From NCBI GenBank assembly GCA_031380225.1, contig JANNFX010000102.1, forward strand, positions 1-53,765: a DNA stretch of 53,765 nt, in the 5' to 3' direction. Made by a program: the position numbers and the translations under genes. Below the pieces are notes generated by a model. The model was not told the DNA's origin. It searched no databases and worked only from the letters and a program-made list of their open reading frames with translations. Positions 35,056-43,867 of the stretch are shown here, one piece after another. The stretch is from JANNFX01 sp031380225. Lineage in GTDB: Bacteria > Pseudomonadota > Alphaproteobacteria > Rhizobiales > Hyphomicrobiaceae. Position 1 is the first letter of the stretch. The number at the start of each line of letters is the position of its first letter.

Positions 35056-36486
35056 CTATTTACGTTTCTTGCTGGCGAGTGGTGGCGCGGTTTCTGCGGG
35101 CAGCGTTGCCGCAGCTGGTTCCGTTGAACCGGTCGTCAGCGGCTTCGGGGGCGGATCGATCACTTCAGGCGCGATGTTCGCTGGCTCGGCTGGCCGCGGC
35201 CACACCGCATCATCGGCGCGACCGGTGCGCGGCGCTAGGCGCTCGCCGCGAAACAGCACGCGGAAATATGGCGTCTGCGCTGCGGAGACCGTCTGCTGAC
35301 CATTTGGCCCCCGTGTTGTTGACGCTGGCGGCGTGATGGAGTTCATGACCGAGAGTCCGCCGCTGATCGGTTGCACCAAAGTTTCCCCCATTTGCGCGGG
35401 CTTATCAGCGCTCTCACGCCGGGTCACCAATTGCACAACAGAAGCAGGAATAGCGGGGCGAACAATATCGATGGTCACGGTTTCTTCGCGGCCGTTGTTT
35501 TGCATTTTCAGAGTGATTTTGCCAGGATCGGCTTTCTGTTCACTAGGTGCACCCGTGCCGGCCTCGCCTGCTGCCGCGGTTGGCACTGGAGCTTGAGCAG
35601 CGGTTTCACCATTTTTCGGCAGTTGCGTTGACGCCGGATCGGCGAGCTTAACCTTGTCAGGGTTGATCTTGCTTTGCTCGGCGTCCGTTCCGGCCAAGGG
35701 AATATCGCGCTCGTTCCGCGCTTGGTTCAAATCGCGGCGCAAATCGCGGTCGACGAAGTGAGCAAGTTTGCGATAACCTGACATGGTAAAGTAAACGCCA
35801 TCGCCATCGCGCAGCCGCACAATTTTTCCGGTTTCATCAGGCCCGTAGGCATCGTAACCGCCGCGTTCATCCAAAAAGCCGGCATAGGCATCAATGTATT
35901 TCATGCCGTTCAAGAACAGTTTTTCGCGGATAACATCGTTGATCATCTGCACGTCGTCGTTGGTATCAGTCCCGCGCACATTGGGCAGCCCGACCCAATA
36001 GACCGACGCCTTGACGCGTTTCAACGCTTTCATCAGCCGGTCGGCGCGCGCGCCATAATCAGTGCGCCATTCCGGTGAGCCGACGGGAATGCGTTTGCCA
36101 CTTTGCGGATCACGAAGTTGAACCCGATCCCACGCTCCCAACATCACAACGGCGATTTGCGGTGTGTCTAACTTAAAGCCTTCCTCGAGGGTTTGCATTT
36201 TCTCCGAGTTGTCGGGCCGGTTGAGACCATTGAGAACAATGCGCTTCGGCTTCAGCGCGAGGCGGCGGTTTGCGACGAGGATTTCCGTCAGCCCGGCGTG
36301 GAGGCCATCGGCCATCTCATCGCCAATGACCGCTATCGAATATTGGTCGCCAGCTGGAAACGGTGTCAGAAAACTAGAACCAAACGGTTCATCGTCAGCT
36401 GCCAGTGCGGCAACGGTCATCACGGCGGCGGCCGACAGCCCCAGCCCAATGCTCCAAATTGCCCGAACCAGCCGCTGCATCGTCAC
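35056..36486 (-). CDS. DUF459 SGNH-hydrolase-fold protein, possible non-catalytic
   Basis: 476 residues, exported (signal peptide about 1-29, SAAAVMTVAALAAD). The N-terminal half is the DUF459 SGNH/GDSL-like domain: IAVIGDEMADGLHAGL, VVMLGAWDRVQL, VYWVGLPNVRG, and DGVYFTMSGYRKLAHFVDRDL. The GDS nucleophile serine is Glu, and the catalytic His of the last block (usually DGVHF) is Tyr. The C-terminal half is Pro/Ala/Glu-rich and low complexity. It follows MltB (24-base gap) in the same direction. Cell-envelope modification or binding is likely, but the function is not known. Confidence 0.8.
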   Translation of the reverse strand: MTMQRLVRAIWSIGLGLSAAAVMTVAALAADDEPFGSSFLTPFPAGDQYSIAVIGDEMADGLHAGLTEILVANRRLALKPKRIVLNGLNRPDNSEKMQTLEEGFKLDTPQIAVVMLGAWDRVQLRDPQSGKRIPVGSPEWRTDYGARADRLMKALKRVKASVYWVGLPNVRGTDTNDDVQMINDVIREKLFLNGMKYIDAYAGFLDERGGYDAYGPDETGKIVRLRDGDGVYFTMSGYRKLAHFVDRDLRRDLNQARNERDIPLAGTDAEQSKINPDKVKLADPASTQLPKNGETAAQAPVPTAAAGEAGTGAPSEQKADPGKITLKMQNNGREETVTIDIVRPAIPASVVQLVTRRESADKPAQMGETLVQPISGGLSVMNSITPPASTTRGPNGQQTVSAAQTPYFRVLFRGERLAPRTGRADDAVWPRPAEPANIAPEVIDPPPKPLTTGSTEPAAATLPAETAPPLASKKRK

Positions 36487-36510
36487 TCCATATGGTCCAA
36501 TGAATTGGTT

Positions 36511-37761
36511 CTATTGTGCCGCGTTCGCCCGCATATGCGCAAGTACTGCATCGGTCGGCCAACAATCGACCTTGAGACCATTGGCCTTTTCGTACTTGCC
36601 GATGTTCATCCGCGAATTGGAGCCGATCTTGCCATCAATTTTATCGACGTTATAGCCCAGTTCTTGGAGCCGGACCTGAATGTCTTGGATCGTTTTAGTG
36701 CGTTGGGCGGCCGTGCCCCACGGCGTCTCGAAATCACTACCGCCCGCGATGCGGTCCGCCAGGTGGCCGACGAACAAGGCATAGAGGTCCGATGTATTGT
36801 ACTGGCGGATGACTTTGAAGTTGTCGGTCACCAGAAACGACGGTCCATTGCCGCCCGCTGGGCTCATCAAATACATCAAACTACTGAGCAGCGTCTTCGG
36901 CCACGGCTTGCCGCCAGCACGGACGAAACCTTGCGCGATCCAATCTGACAAGGGCTTGGCTTGCAGCGGTCCTTCGAGCGAACAATCGGAAGATGCTGGA
37001 ATGCGGACTTCAAAGCCCCATGGCAGTCCTGCAACCCAACCTTTACCTTGCAGCTGTGCACCTGCAGAGCCGAGTGCATCAGGGACTGAGCGGAAGATAT
37101 CTTTCTTGCCGTCGCCGTCAGCGTCGCGAGCATAGGGTGCATACTCACTTGGCATAAACTGCGTTAGGCCAACGGCACCTGCCCACGACGATTTCATATC
37201 AGCGCGCGCAACGCCACTTTCGAGCATCCCCAACGCGGCGACTAATTCTTTGCGGAACAGTTCCTTCCGCCGGCCGACGTAGGCCAACGTCGCCAGCACG
37301 CGCACCGCGTCCTTCGGCAGCGTGTAATTGCCATACGACGTTTCACGGCCCCAAATCGCCAGCAGCGAATATCGATCCACACCGCTGTCGCGTCCAATCG
37401 TTTCGAGTGCCTTGCGATACTTGGCTTCAAGTTGTTTGCCGGTCGCCGACAAGCGGCCCATGTAAGCCTTGTCGAGGTACTCCGACGGCGGCTTCGTGAA
37501 TTCGGACTGACCGGCAGCGCCAGTCTTATCGCGACCTGGCAGATCGAGATCAGGGATCGTCAAATCGGGTTCCATTCCGCGGAACGTGCTGTCAAACGTG
37601 GCTTTCGAGATGCCGGCAGCCATCGCCTCGGGGCGAAAAGCTTCAAGCCATTTGTTGAACCCGTCATCGGCGTGCGCTGGCAGTGCCCCCACAACAGCTA
37701 ATGCCAGCGCAAAGCCGTATCGGCGCGCCGAAGATTTCCAGAACCGCACGCCGCGTTCCAT
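36511..37761 (-). CDS. mltB: Lytic murein transglycosylase B with peptidoglycan-binding domain
   Basis: About 416 residues from the ATG at 37761 (also possible at 37788), chosen because MERGVRFWKSSARRYGFALALA gives a clean signal peptide ending HADDG. The open frame upstream overlaps the next gene and has no homology. Domain order: SLT_2 transglycosylase (catalytic Glu in AIWGRETSYGNYTLPKD, AGAVGLTQFMPSEYA), then PG_binding_1 at the C-terminus (IQVRLQELGYNVDKIDGKIG). It cleaves glycan strands to 1,6-anhydro ends in the periplasm. Confidence 0.92.
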   Translation of the reverse strand: MERGVRFWKSSARRYGFALALAVVGALPAHADDGFNKWLEAFRPEAMAAGISKATFDSTFRGMEPDLTIPDLDLPGRDKTGAAGQSEFTKPPSEYLDKAYMGRLSATGKQLEAKYRKALETIGRDSGVDRYSLLAIWGRETSYGNYTLPKDAVRVLATLAYVGRRKELFRKELVAALGMLESGVARADMKSSWAGAVGLTQFMPSEYAPYARDADGDGKKDIFRSVPDALGSAGAQLQGKGWVAGLPWGFEVRIPASSDCSLEGPLQAKPLSDWIAQGFVRAGGKPWPKTLLSSLMYLMSPAGGNGPSFLVTDNFKVIRQYNTSDLYALFVGHLADRIAGGSDFETPWGTAAQRTKTIQDIQVRLQELGYNVDKIDGKIGSNSRMNIGKYEKANGLKVDCWPTDAVLAHMRANAAQ

Positions 37762-37864
37762 CACTCGTCCCACATCCACTATTGTCATCCTTGATTCAGC
37801 CCGGCTGACGTTTGCGCCGGAATTCCGGGGAAATTTAGATGGACCGCGTTCGGCTCCGGCGCAG

Positions 37865-37892
37865 AAAAAAGCCCCTGGGTTTCCCCAGGGGC
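37865..37892 (-). terminator. Rho-independent terminator of the surface lipoprotein gene
   Basis: Reading the minus strand: GCCCCTGGG, GAAA tetraloop, CCCAGGGGC, then TTTTTT. A perfect nine-base-pair stem with a GNRA loop. It lies 30 bases after the stop of the lipoprotein gene (37922) and just before the mltB coding start, so mltB needs its own promoter. Confidence 0.9.
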
Positions 37893-37921
37893 GTTCCCAA
37901 TCGATTGGTACGCTGATGTAC

Positions 37922-38392
37922 TCAGCTGACGTTGGACCATGTGCCGTCGCCGTTGCGGCAAGCCGTGCCGCGCATAGCCTGCGGCTGGCCATCGATATAA
38001 ATCTTGTGCGTGTAGTCACGGCAATCAGCGACGCCGCGCTTATAGGGTTTGCTTGGCACCATTTCGCCGTAGTGGCCGTTGTCGGGGTTCTTCCACTGGC
38101 GCGAAACACCAGACGAGCCGCGCTCAAGAGCATCGTATTCAGCCTGCTGCGCCAACATGCGATCCTGCTGGTCCATCGATTTCCCGATTTCACTGCCGAC
38201 AATACCACCGACTACAGCGCCGATCGCCGTTGCAGCGATGCGGCCCGTTCCTCCACCGACCTGATTGCCGAGTATGCCACCTGCGACGGCACCTACGGCT
38301 AAGCCCGCATCGGCCTTATTCGGACCATTGGCTCCGCATGCCGCGAGTGGCAGCACCGCAGCAATGATCAGTAAATTGCGCAAGCTGCGCAT
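37922..38392 (-). CDS. Glycine-zipper surface lipoprotein (RT0821-like)
   Basis: 156 residues from the ATG at 38392, 6 bases after GAGG; an ATG four codons upstream is possible. Lipoprotein signal MRSLRNLLIIAAVLPLAACG with lipobox LAAC. Two Gly zipper stretches follow (AVGAVAGGILGNQVGGGTGR and AIGAVVGGIVGSEIGKSMD), then a soluble domain with two Cys (VADCRDYTHKIYIDGQ ... GTACRNGDGTWSNV). This matches the alphaproteobacterial RT0821/Lpp0805 surface antigen family. It is an outer-membrane anchored protein of unknown role. Confidence 0.88.
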   Translation of the reverse strand: MRSLRNLLIIAAVLPLAACGANGPNKADAGLAVGAVAGGILGNQVGGGTGRIAATAIGAVVGGIVGSEIGKSMDQQDRMLAQQAEYDALERGSSGVSRQWKNPDNGHYGEMVPSKPYKRGVADCRDYTHKIYIDGQPQAMRGTACRNGDGTWSNVS

Positions 38393-38578
38393 GGAAGACC
38401 TCATGAAATTAAACCCGCCCCATCTTATTCCCGATGTGATCGATACTGGACCTCAGCGGCTTACCCGATTCCAGCGCCGCATAGCATATCGTTCTGCGTC
38501 GCATACAAGTTACCGCATGAATCCAGCGGATTCGGGCTAAAATTCGACCCCCAAGCGGCAGAAATACCCCTATTTCCC

Positions 38579-39955
38579 TCAAATTGCAGGAAGATCCATC
38601 TGAACGGACAGCCCCCCCCGGGCTGCGGCGCCAAGCGTTAACGTTCCGTTGTAAGACTGTACGAGGTCTGTCACAATCGACAATCCGAGCCCAGTTCCGG
38701 GTTTGGTTTCGTCCAACCGGATGCCGCGCTTGCCGATTTTAGCTCGCTGATCTTCGCTGAGGCCGGGCCCGTCGTCTTCAACTTTGATTTTGAGGCGCTT
38801 GGTTCTGTTGTCGCCAGGCCGGGTCTCAATGGCGAGCGTGACATCGCGCTTAGCCCATTTACAGGCATTGTCGAGTAAGTTTCCGAGCATTTCCTCGAGG
38901 TCTTGCTTTTCGCCTTGGAACTTTGCTCCTGGCGCGCAGTCAAATTTGATCTGGATGCCTTTGTCACGATTGATGCGCTCGAGCGCGCGCACCAGTGAAT
39001 CGGCAACCGGCCCCACCTCCGTAATGCGGCCGATGACGCCAACGCCAGCCGCTACGCGCGCCCGGTCAAGGTAGAAAGTGATCTGGTCGCGCATGATTTG
39101 CGCCTGTCCGGCAACTTTTTTTGCAAACGGTGATTTGTCATCGTGGGCTTCGTTAGTGATCACAGCCAGCGGAGTCTTGAGCGCATGAGCCAAGTTGCCG
39201 ACCTGGGTTCGGGCGCGGTCGATGATAGCCTGATTAGAACCGATAAGCTCGTTCAACTCGTGCTGCAGCGGCTCGATTTCCGCCGGCAGTTCTCCGTCAA
39301 GCTTTGTCGCTTTTCCAGACCGGATATCAGCCAGGCCCTGCTCGATTTGTTGCAGTGGGAGCAAGCCGAAACGAACCTGGAACAGCGTAGCAATAACTAG
39401 ACCCAATCCTGTCAACCCGAGAGCTGTTGCCAGCCGCGTCAAAAACGATTGCAGCCGGCTTTCGAGCCAATCGAGAGGGCCGGCAACGATGATCGAATAT
39501 TTAGGACCGCTAGCCGAGTGTCCGATGGTGTCGATAACCTCAACCATGCGCACGCGCTGGTCATTCGGGCCCGGCCCGTTAAGCCAGCGATTTCCGCCCG
39601 CATCCGGTTTGATTTTGAGAATAAAGGGAACGTCCAACTTATTCGTTGTCAGCGACGCTGACACAAGCGTGCGCGCATTTGGATCTTCAAGCGGCTTAAT
39701 TTGCCAATACCAGCCAGAATTGGTCTCTTCGAATAGCGGCTCATAGCGGTTATTTGGAACAACCGGTTCAGTGCCGGCCGCATTCATACTGTCGAGCGCA
39801 ATGGCATTGACAAGCTTTTCGAGCCCGCCATCGAATGCTGATTGCACGTCTTCTTTGTAAAGCCTATAAATCAGAAGTCCGGCCAACGGCAGCACGAGAA
39901 GCAACCAGGCTGCCGAGGTCGCGATCAGACGCGAAGCAAGTGAGTTAAGCCGCAT
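38579..39955 (-). CDS. Sensor histidine kinase (PhoQ/FeuQ-like)
   Basis: 458 residues. Two membrane segments (about 10-32 and 172-195) flank a periplasmic sensor region; then a HAMP-like linker and the phospho-acceptor His257 in NLAHALKTPLAV. The catalytic domain has NLLDNACKWAKRDV, VEDDGPGLSEDQR and TGLGLSIV. It overlaps the response regulator's stop region by 11 bases, so translation is coupled. The nearest precedent is the rhizobial FeuPQ/PhoPQ group, which senses periplasmic or osmotic signals; the ligand is not evident. Confidence 0.92.
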   Translation of the reverse strand: MRLNSLASRLIATSAAWLLLVLPLAGLLIYRLYKEDVQSAFDGGLEKLVNAIALDSMNAAGTEPVVPNNRYEPLFEETNSGWYWQIKPLEDPNARTLVSASLTTNKLDVPFILKIKPDAGGNRWLNGPGPNDQRVRMVEVIDTIGHSASGPKYSIIVAGPLDWLESRLQSFLTRLATALGLTGLGLVIATLFQVRFGLLPLQQIEQGLADIRSGKATKLDGELPAEIEPLQHELNELIGSNQAIIDRARTQVGNLAHALKTPLAVITNEAHDDKSPFAKKVAGQAQIMRDQITFYLDRARVAAGVGVIGRITEVGPVADSLVRALERINRDKGIQIKFDCAPGAKFQGEKQDLEEMLGNLLDNACKWAKRDVTLAIETRPGDNRTKRLKIKVEDDGPGLSEDQRAKIGKRGIRLDETKPGTGLGLSIVTDLVQSYNGTLTLGAAARGGLSVQMDLPAI

Positions 39956-40616
39956 CTGGTGACGTAACGATCCGGTAGCCGAGGCCGCGCACTGTTTCGA
40001 TGACGTCTAACGGAATCTTCTTTCTCAGGCGTCCGACAAAAACTTCGATGGTGTTTGAATCGCGGTCGAAGTCCTGTTCGTAGAGGTGTTCAACCAATTC
40101 AGTGCGCGACACCACCCGGCCATTATGATGCATGAGATAGGCGAGCAGGCGGTACTCGTGCGACGTCAATTTCACCTGCTGCCCGGAACACGTGACGCGC
40201 GCAGTTTTGGTATCAAGGCGCAATGGTCCGCATTCGATCTCGCTCTTGGCATGTCCGGTCGCGCGGCGGAGTTGCGCCCTGACCCGGGCCAGCAGCTCTT
40301 CCATATTGAACGGCTTGGCCAGATAGTCATCGGCTCCAGCGTCCATGCCAGTGACCTTGTCACTCCAGCGGTCGCGCGCGGTCAGAATAATGACCGGCAT
40401 ATTGCGCCCTGTGCGCCGCCACTGTTCCAAGACCGAAATGCCATCCATCTTCGGCAGACCGAGATCCAGCACAACCAAATCATAGGGCTCTGTGTCGCCG
40501 AGGAAGAAGCCCTCTTCACCGTCGAAGACATGATCGACCGCGTAGCCAGCATCTGACAGCGCTCCCGTCAATTGACGGTTCAAGTCTTTATCATCTTCAA
40601 CGACCAAAATTCGCAC
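39945..40616 (-). CDS. Response regulator, OmpR family (FeuP/PhoP-like)
   Basis: 223 residues from the GTG at 40616 (GAGGCAGG upstream), since VRILVVEDDKDLNRQLTGAL is the natural start; a TTG six codons upstream is possible. Receiver Asp51 in DLVVLDLGLPKMDG, switch Thr in ILTARDRWSDKV, and Lys in DDYLAKPF. The winged-helix C-terminus has KLTSHEYRLLAYLMHHNGRVVSRTELVEHLY and DRDSNTIEVFVGRLRKKI. Cotranscribed with the kinase. The PepSY protein upstream completes the usual FeuPQ locus arrangement. Confidence 0.94.
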   Translation of the reverse strand: MRILVVEDDKDLNRQLTGALSDAGYAVDHVFDGEEGFFLGDTEPYDLVVLDLGLPKMDGISVLEQWRRTGRNMPVIILTARDRWSDKVTGMDAGADDYLAKPFNMEELLARVRAQLRRATGHAKSEIECGPLRLDTKTARVTCSGQQVKLTSHEYRLLAYLMHHNGRVVSRTELVEHLYEQDFDRDSNTIEVFVGRLRKKIPLDVIETVRGLGYRIVTSPDAA

Positions 40617-40787
40617 GGACCTGCCTCGGATCAACTTCTGTTCGAGCGCTTATACCGCGTAGAAACGGCGAGAGCCAGAGGGGCGCACAGGGGTAACGGC
40701 GGGCAATTGCGGCCACGAAACGGCGCCGCCATCGGAATGCCGCAGCATTTAATGCTGGCTGCGCGCCTGTCTGCTATTTTGCATCTG

Positions 40788-41087
40788 CTACTTTGGAAAT
40801 GGCTCATGCGCGTCGACGGTAACCGTCTTTAACGAGCCCTTATTGCGGACCACGAGGCGGAAAACATATTTCCCACCCTCCTCGCAGAGCGTCGTCTTGA
40901 CGATGTCGCCGGGGATCGAGGTTTTCGCGCCGCTGATCAACTTATCGACCGTGACCAGTTTTTCTGCCTCGACGATTCCGGCCGCGACCGACCAATCCGG
41001 ATAGCAGTCGCCGTCAGCGGCTTCAGCAACAGGCGCGCCAGGAACGAGCGCTGTAAGGCTCAATATCATGATCGGCAGTCGGAGCAC
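40788..41087 (-). CDS. Small exported PepSY-like protein
   Basis: 99 residues. Signal peptide (about 1-23, MILSLTALVPGAPVAEA), then a PepSY-like fold: AAGIVEAEKLVTVDKLISGAKTSIPGDIVKTTLC followed by KYVFRLVVRNKGSLKTVTVDAHE. The two Cys could pair. Such proteins lie beside PhoP/FeuP regulators in rhizobia and act as repressing periplasmic partners of the kinase (FeuN-like), which is an inference here. 171 bases separate it from the regulator. Confidence 0.75.
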   Translation of the reverse strand: MLRLPIMILSLTALVPGAPVAEAADGDCYPDWSVAAGIVEAEKLVTVDKLISGAKTSIPGDIVKTTLCEEGGKYVFRLVVRNKGSLKTVTVDAHEPFPK

Positions 41088-41345
41088 GGATAAAGTCCTT
41101 CATCGATGCTGTTTGTCCGGCACCTAAGTTGCCATACGCACCGCCCGCTGAACAGCCCATGAATAGTTGAAACCTGGGACACTGCGGCGGTCGCATAGCG
41201 CTTGCATCAGCATGCCAAAACCACAGTCAAAATCCGTTGTTACCGCCGAAACAGCGGCGCACAGCAAACTTGAATATTTGTTCATCCACGGCCCCTGAAG
41301 CCGCGAGGACTTCAATTTAAACCCACAATATTCGGAGACTTCAAC

Positions 41346-42227
41346 ATGGCTAAAAAATATCTCTCGAACGGCTCAGACTATTTTGTCGATCAAGACACTA
41401 GCAACTCGATCTTTGGCCTGATGGGCAACGACACGATCTTCGGCCGTGGCGGCAATGATAGCATCGACGGTGGCCGCGGTAACGACAAGCTGTTTGGTGG
41501 CACCGGCAACGACTACCTGGCTGGTAACGTCGGTAACGACGAACTCTATGGTGGTTCCGGCAACGACAAGATGTATGGCAGCTATGGAGATGACGCGCTG
41601 GTCGGTGGCGATGGCGACGACACAATGTCCGGCGGAACCGGGCATGACCGATTGTTCGGCAACGCCGGCAGCAATAAACTCGATGGTGGCAGTGGCGATG
41701 ACTGGGTGAACGTCGGCACTTTGCACGGTGGGCGCTACGATACAGATGGCTCGGTGAATAGCCTTAAGGGCGGCTCTGGATACGACACGCTCGATGGCGG
41801 TCAAGGCTACGACACGCTCTACGGCGGCACTGAAGACGACAGTCTATTTGGCGGCGCAAACGAAGATGTTCTCTACGGAGAAGCCGGCAATGACATCCTA
41901 AACGGCGGCGTCCATAACGATGAAATGATCGGTGGCACTGGCAATGACACCTTCGTCTTTGCTGACGGCGACGGCAACGACATCGTCTGGGATTTTAATG
42001 CCTACGGCGAAAAAATCGACCTGCGCGGCGTCACCCACAGCTCAAATCCCTACACTTGGTTCCCGGCCGTCGATTCCTTTTCAGATCTTCATCTATCGAC
42101 GGTCGCTGAAGGTACCCTTGTCGACTACGGCACCGGCACGATCCTTCTGGCGGGAGTTAATATGGAACAGTTAAATGCCGCCGACTTTATCTTCACCCAG
42201 TCTCCTGGCTACGAAGTGATCATGTAA
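41346..42227 (+). CDS. RTX calcium-binding repeat protein, type I secretion substrate
   Basis: 293 residues, GGAGA 7 bases before the ATG. From residue ~23 nearly the entire protein is about 18 RTX nonapeptides (GGxGNDxLx), with two slight interruptions, folding as a Ca2+-bound beta-roll once outside. A C-terminal region (FVFADGDGNDIVWDFNAYGEKIDLR, then an aliphatic/aromatic tail ending GYEVIM) is typical of a type I secretion signal; no Sec peptide. No enzymatic domain is present. Its exporter is likely the PrtD/HlyD pair at 8.3-11.9 kb. A bidirectional terminator follows. Confidence 0.92.
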   Translation: MAKKYLSNGSDYFVDQDTSNSIFGLMGNDTIFGRGGNDSIDGGRGNDKLFGGTGNDYLAGNVGNDELYGGSGNDKMYGSYGDDALVGGDGDDTMSGGTGHDRLFGNAGSNKLDGGSGDDWVNVGTLHGGRYDTDGSVNSLKGGSGYDTLDGGQGYDTLYGGTEDDSLFGGANEDVLYGEAGNDILNGGVHNDEMIGGTGNDTFVFADGDGNDIVWDFNAYGEKIDLRGVTHSSNPYTWFPAVDSFSDLHLSTVAEGTLVDYGTGTILLAGVNMEQLNAADFIFTQSPGYEVIM

Positions 42228-42243
42228 TACGACTTAGAATCGA

Positions 42244-42290
42244 AAAAGCCCGGCCGCACCGTCAATTTATGACGGAGCGGCCGGGCTTTT
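42244..42290. terminator. Bidirectional terminator between the RTX and lysin genes
   Basis: AAAAGCCCGGCCGC (from 42244) pairs with GCGGCCGGGCTTTT (ending 42290), inner GTCA/TGAC, giving A-run and T-run on both sides. It serves the RTX gene on the plus strand and the lysin gene on the minus strand. Confidence 0.92.
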
Positions 42291-42319
42291 CGTATTTGGA
42301 ATAGCGCTGACTTTTCGCG

Positions 42320-43633
42320 TCACAGCATCAGCGTCATCTGCCGCCGTTCGAGCGGCTGGCTGGCGCGCAAACGGCCGTAGATCGCCATCACAGTGCCGGC
42401 GAGCGCGACGATGGCTTGGATGGCTGAAGGGATCGCCGCACCGAGTTGCTGAATCATATCAGATGTCAAAGTGATGCCAATGAGTGGACCAAGTGCGGGC
42501 AGCACTGTTGCGGCAGCCGCGATCAACGCGCCCCAGATGGTCATTGATTGGCCCCACCATTTTGGCGGGCTCGCCAATGGCGCGGACGGCTGTGTCAGAG
42601 GATCGTTCATGGTGGCGGTACCTTTCAGTTGAGAATTGAGGCCGGTGGCAAGTGCCGTGGCTTTGGCGAGGGTCTGATCGACGCGCCTCATCCAGCCACG
42701 GCCGAAGCGCCAGAATGCCGGTAATGACCGGTAGCGTTGGCGGCGGAGTTCAGCGTAGCGGGCAAGAAGCGGTGCGCGCTCAGAAACACTGACAGCGCGC
42801 AGCGTTCCGGGACCTATTTCGCCATCAACCGTCACGCCAACGGCCTCTTGCAGAAGCCGGTTGGCGGAGCCCACGCCATGATTGACTGCGGCATCGAAGT
42901 GCATCAGCGCCAGTGCTGGCTGAAACTTTGACGCCGAGCACGGCTCCCAATAGCGCGCCAAATAAATCGCTCTGACGGTCGCTTCTGGAATGGCTTTCAG
43001 GCTGTGTTTCAAATCGGCGGCGTTCGCGGCATCAATTGTGACCCGCATCCACTCGGCCAACGTCTGCAGCGTGATGCCCTTGTTTGTAGGCCCGCCCGGA
43101 TCAAACGGATCATCGTCGAAGCCGCCTTCCATTTCCAGCACGTGTGCGAGCGCGAGTTCGAAGATGGAGGAGTTCGGCAACGGTGCAGCCGGTGCCTCCG
43201 GCAGCGGCGCGCCTTTCGGAATTCTGAGACCTAACAGCCGGTCTTTGGAGAACGCGGATACTGAGACCGCGTCACTCTGATTGCCGCCAAGCACAACGAC
43301 GCTATTGGCTGTCTCTCCCAACCAAAATGCGACATGCCCGAGTGATGGATCGCTGCCGCGTGAGAAAATCGCAACCGCGCCTGACGTTCCTTTAGCTATC
43401 GCCTCACCCCAATTGAGATAACTGCGCGCCATCAGCGAACCAGACGCCGCGACACCAGCACGCTTCAAAATGGCGCCAACATATGCCGCGCACCACGCCG
43501 TCTCATCGGCCGTGATGTTGGGGAACCCGGCGTCCCGGTACATCGCCACGATGTGGGGGTTATCACTGGCACCAGAACTTTCGCGTTGGCCGAACTCGCG
43601 CCACGCTTCGGCCATCCAAGCTGGATTCTGCAT
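42320..43633 (-). CDS. Three-module endolysin: CHAP/TIGR02594-like, GH108 muramidase, C-terminal membrane (holin-like) part
   Basis: 437 residues. Residues 1-140 fit the TIGR02594 NlpC/CHAP-like fold (Cys48 in ETAWCAAYV; His100 in SLGHVAFWLG). Residues 155-330 form a GH108 lysozyme-like domain with Glu169 in EMEGGFDDDPFDPGG, followed by a substrate-binding end PAFWRFGRGW. From 342 (MNDPLTQPSAP) to 437 there is a Pro-rich linker and two to three membrane segments (TIWGALIAAAATVLPALG; IQAIVALAGTVMAIYG). It follows the GTA tail genes in the same direction, so it is likely the cell-lysis module. An internal ATG at 42610 with AAAGG 10 bases upstream may make the membrane part alone. Confidence 0.85.
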   Translation of the reverse strand: MQNPAWMAEAWREFGQRESSGASDNPHIVAMYRDAGFPNITADETAWCAAYVGAILKRAGVAASGSLMARSYLNWGEAIAKGTSGAVAIFSRGSDPSLGHVAFWLGETANSVVVLGGNQSDAVSVSAFSKDRLLGLRIPKGAPLPEAPAAPLPNSSIFELALAHVLEMEGGFDDDPFDPGGPTNKGITLQTLAEWMRVTIDAANAADLKHSLKAIPEATVRAIYLARYWEPCSASKFQPALALMHFDAAVNHGVGSANRLLQEAVGVTVDGEIGPGTLRAVSVSERAPLLARYAELRRQRYRSLPAFWRFGRGWMRRVDQTLAKATALATGLNSQLKGTATMNDPLTQPSAPLASPPKWWGQSMTIWGALIAAAATVLPALGPLIGITLTSDMIQQLGAAIPSAIQAIVALAGTVMAIYGRLRASQPLERRQMTLML

Positions 43634-43709
43634 TTCGTTGACCTGATTTGAGTTTCAGTGAGATGCCAATGCCAACGATCGCGCTCGGACCGTGCTACCC
43701 ATTCAGCCC

Positions 43710-43832
43710 GTCATCCCGGCCACGAAGGCCGGGATCTGTCGAGCCAATAGATGAAGGCATTCTTGATGCTTTTGGAGAGACAACACTGAGCAAAGTAGAT
43801 GGTTGACGGATCCCGGCCGCCGCCGGGATGAC
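43710..43832. repeat. GTCATCCCGGC inverted repeat element
   Basis: Left arm 43710-43736 (GTCATCCCGGCCACGAAGGC) and right arm 43809-43832 (GATCCCGGCCGCCGCCGGGA) are imperfect reverse complements over a 72-base spacer. Related to the element at 17620-17754 in its GTCATCCCGG arm ends. It lies between the lysin and the megatron-like tail gene of the GTA block, so it has been inserted into or sits at the edge of that operon. Confidence 0.7.
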
Positions 43833-43867
43833 GAGCCATGGATGCTGCAACAGTCGCGATAAATAAG

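Noticed and set aside
41124..41315. 63-residue minus frame upstream of the RTX gene
   Set aside because: No ribosome-binding site or family; the region more likely holds the RTX promoter.
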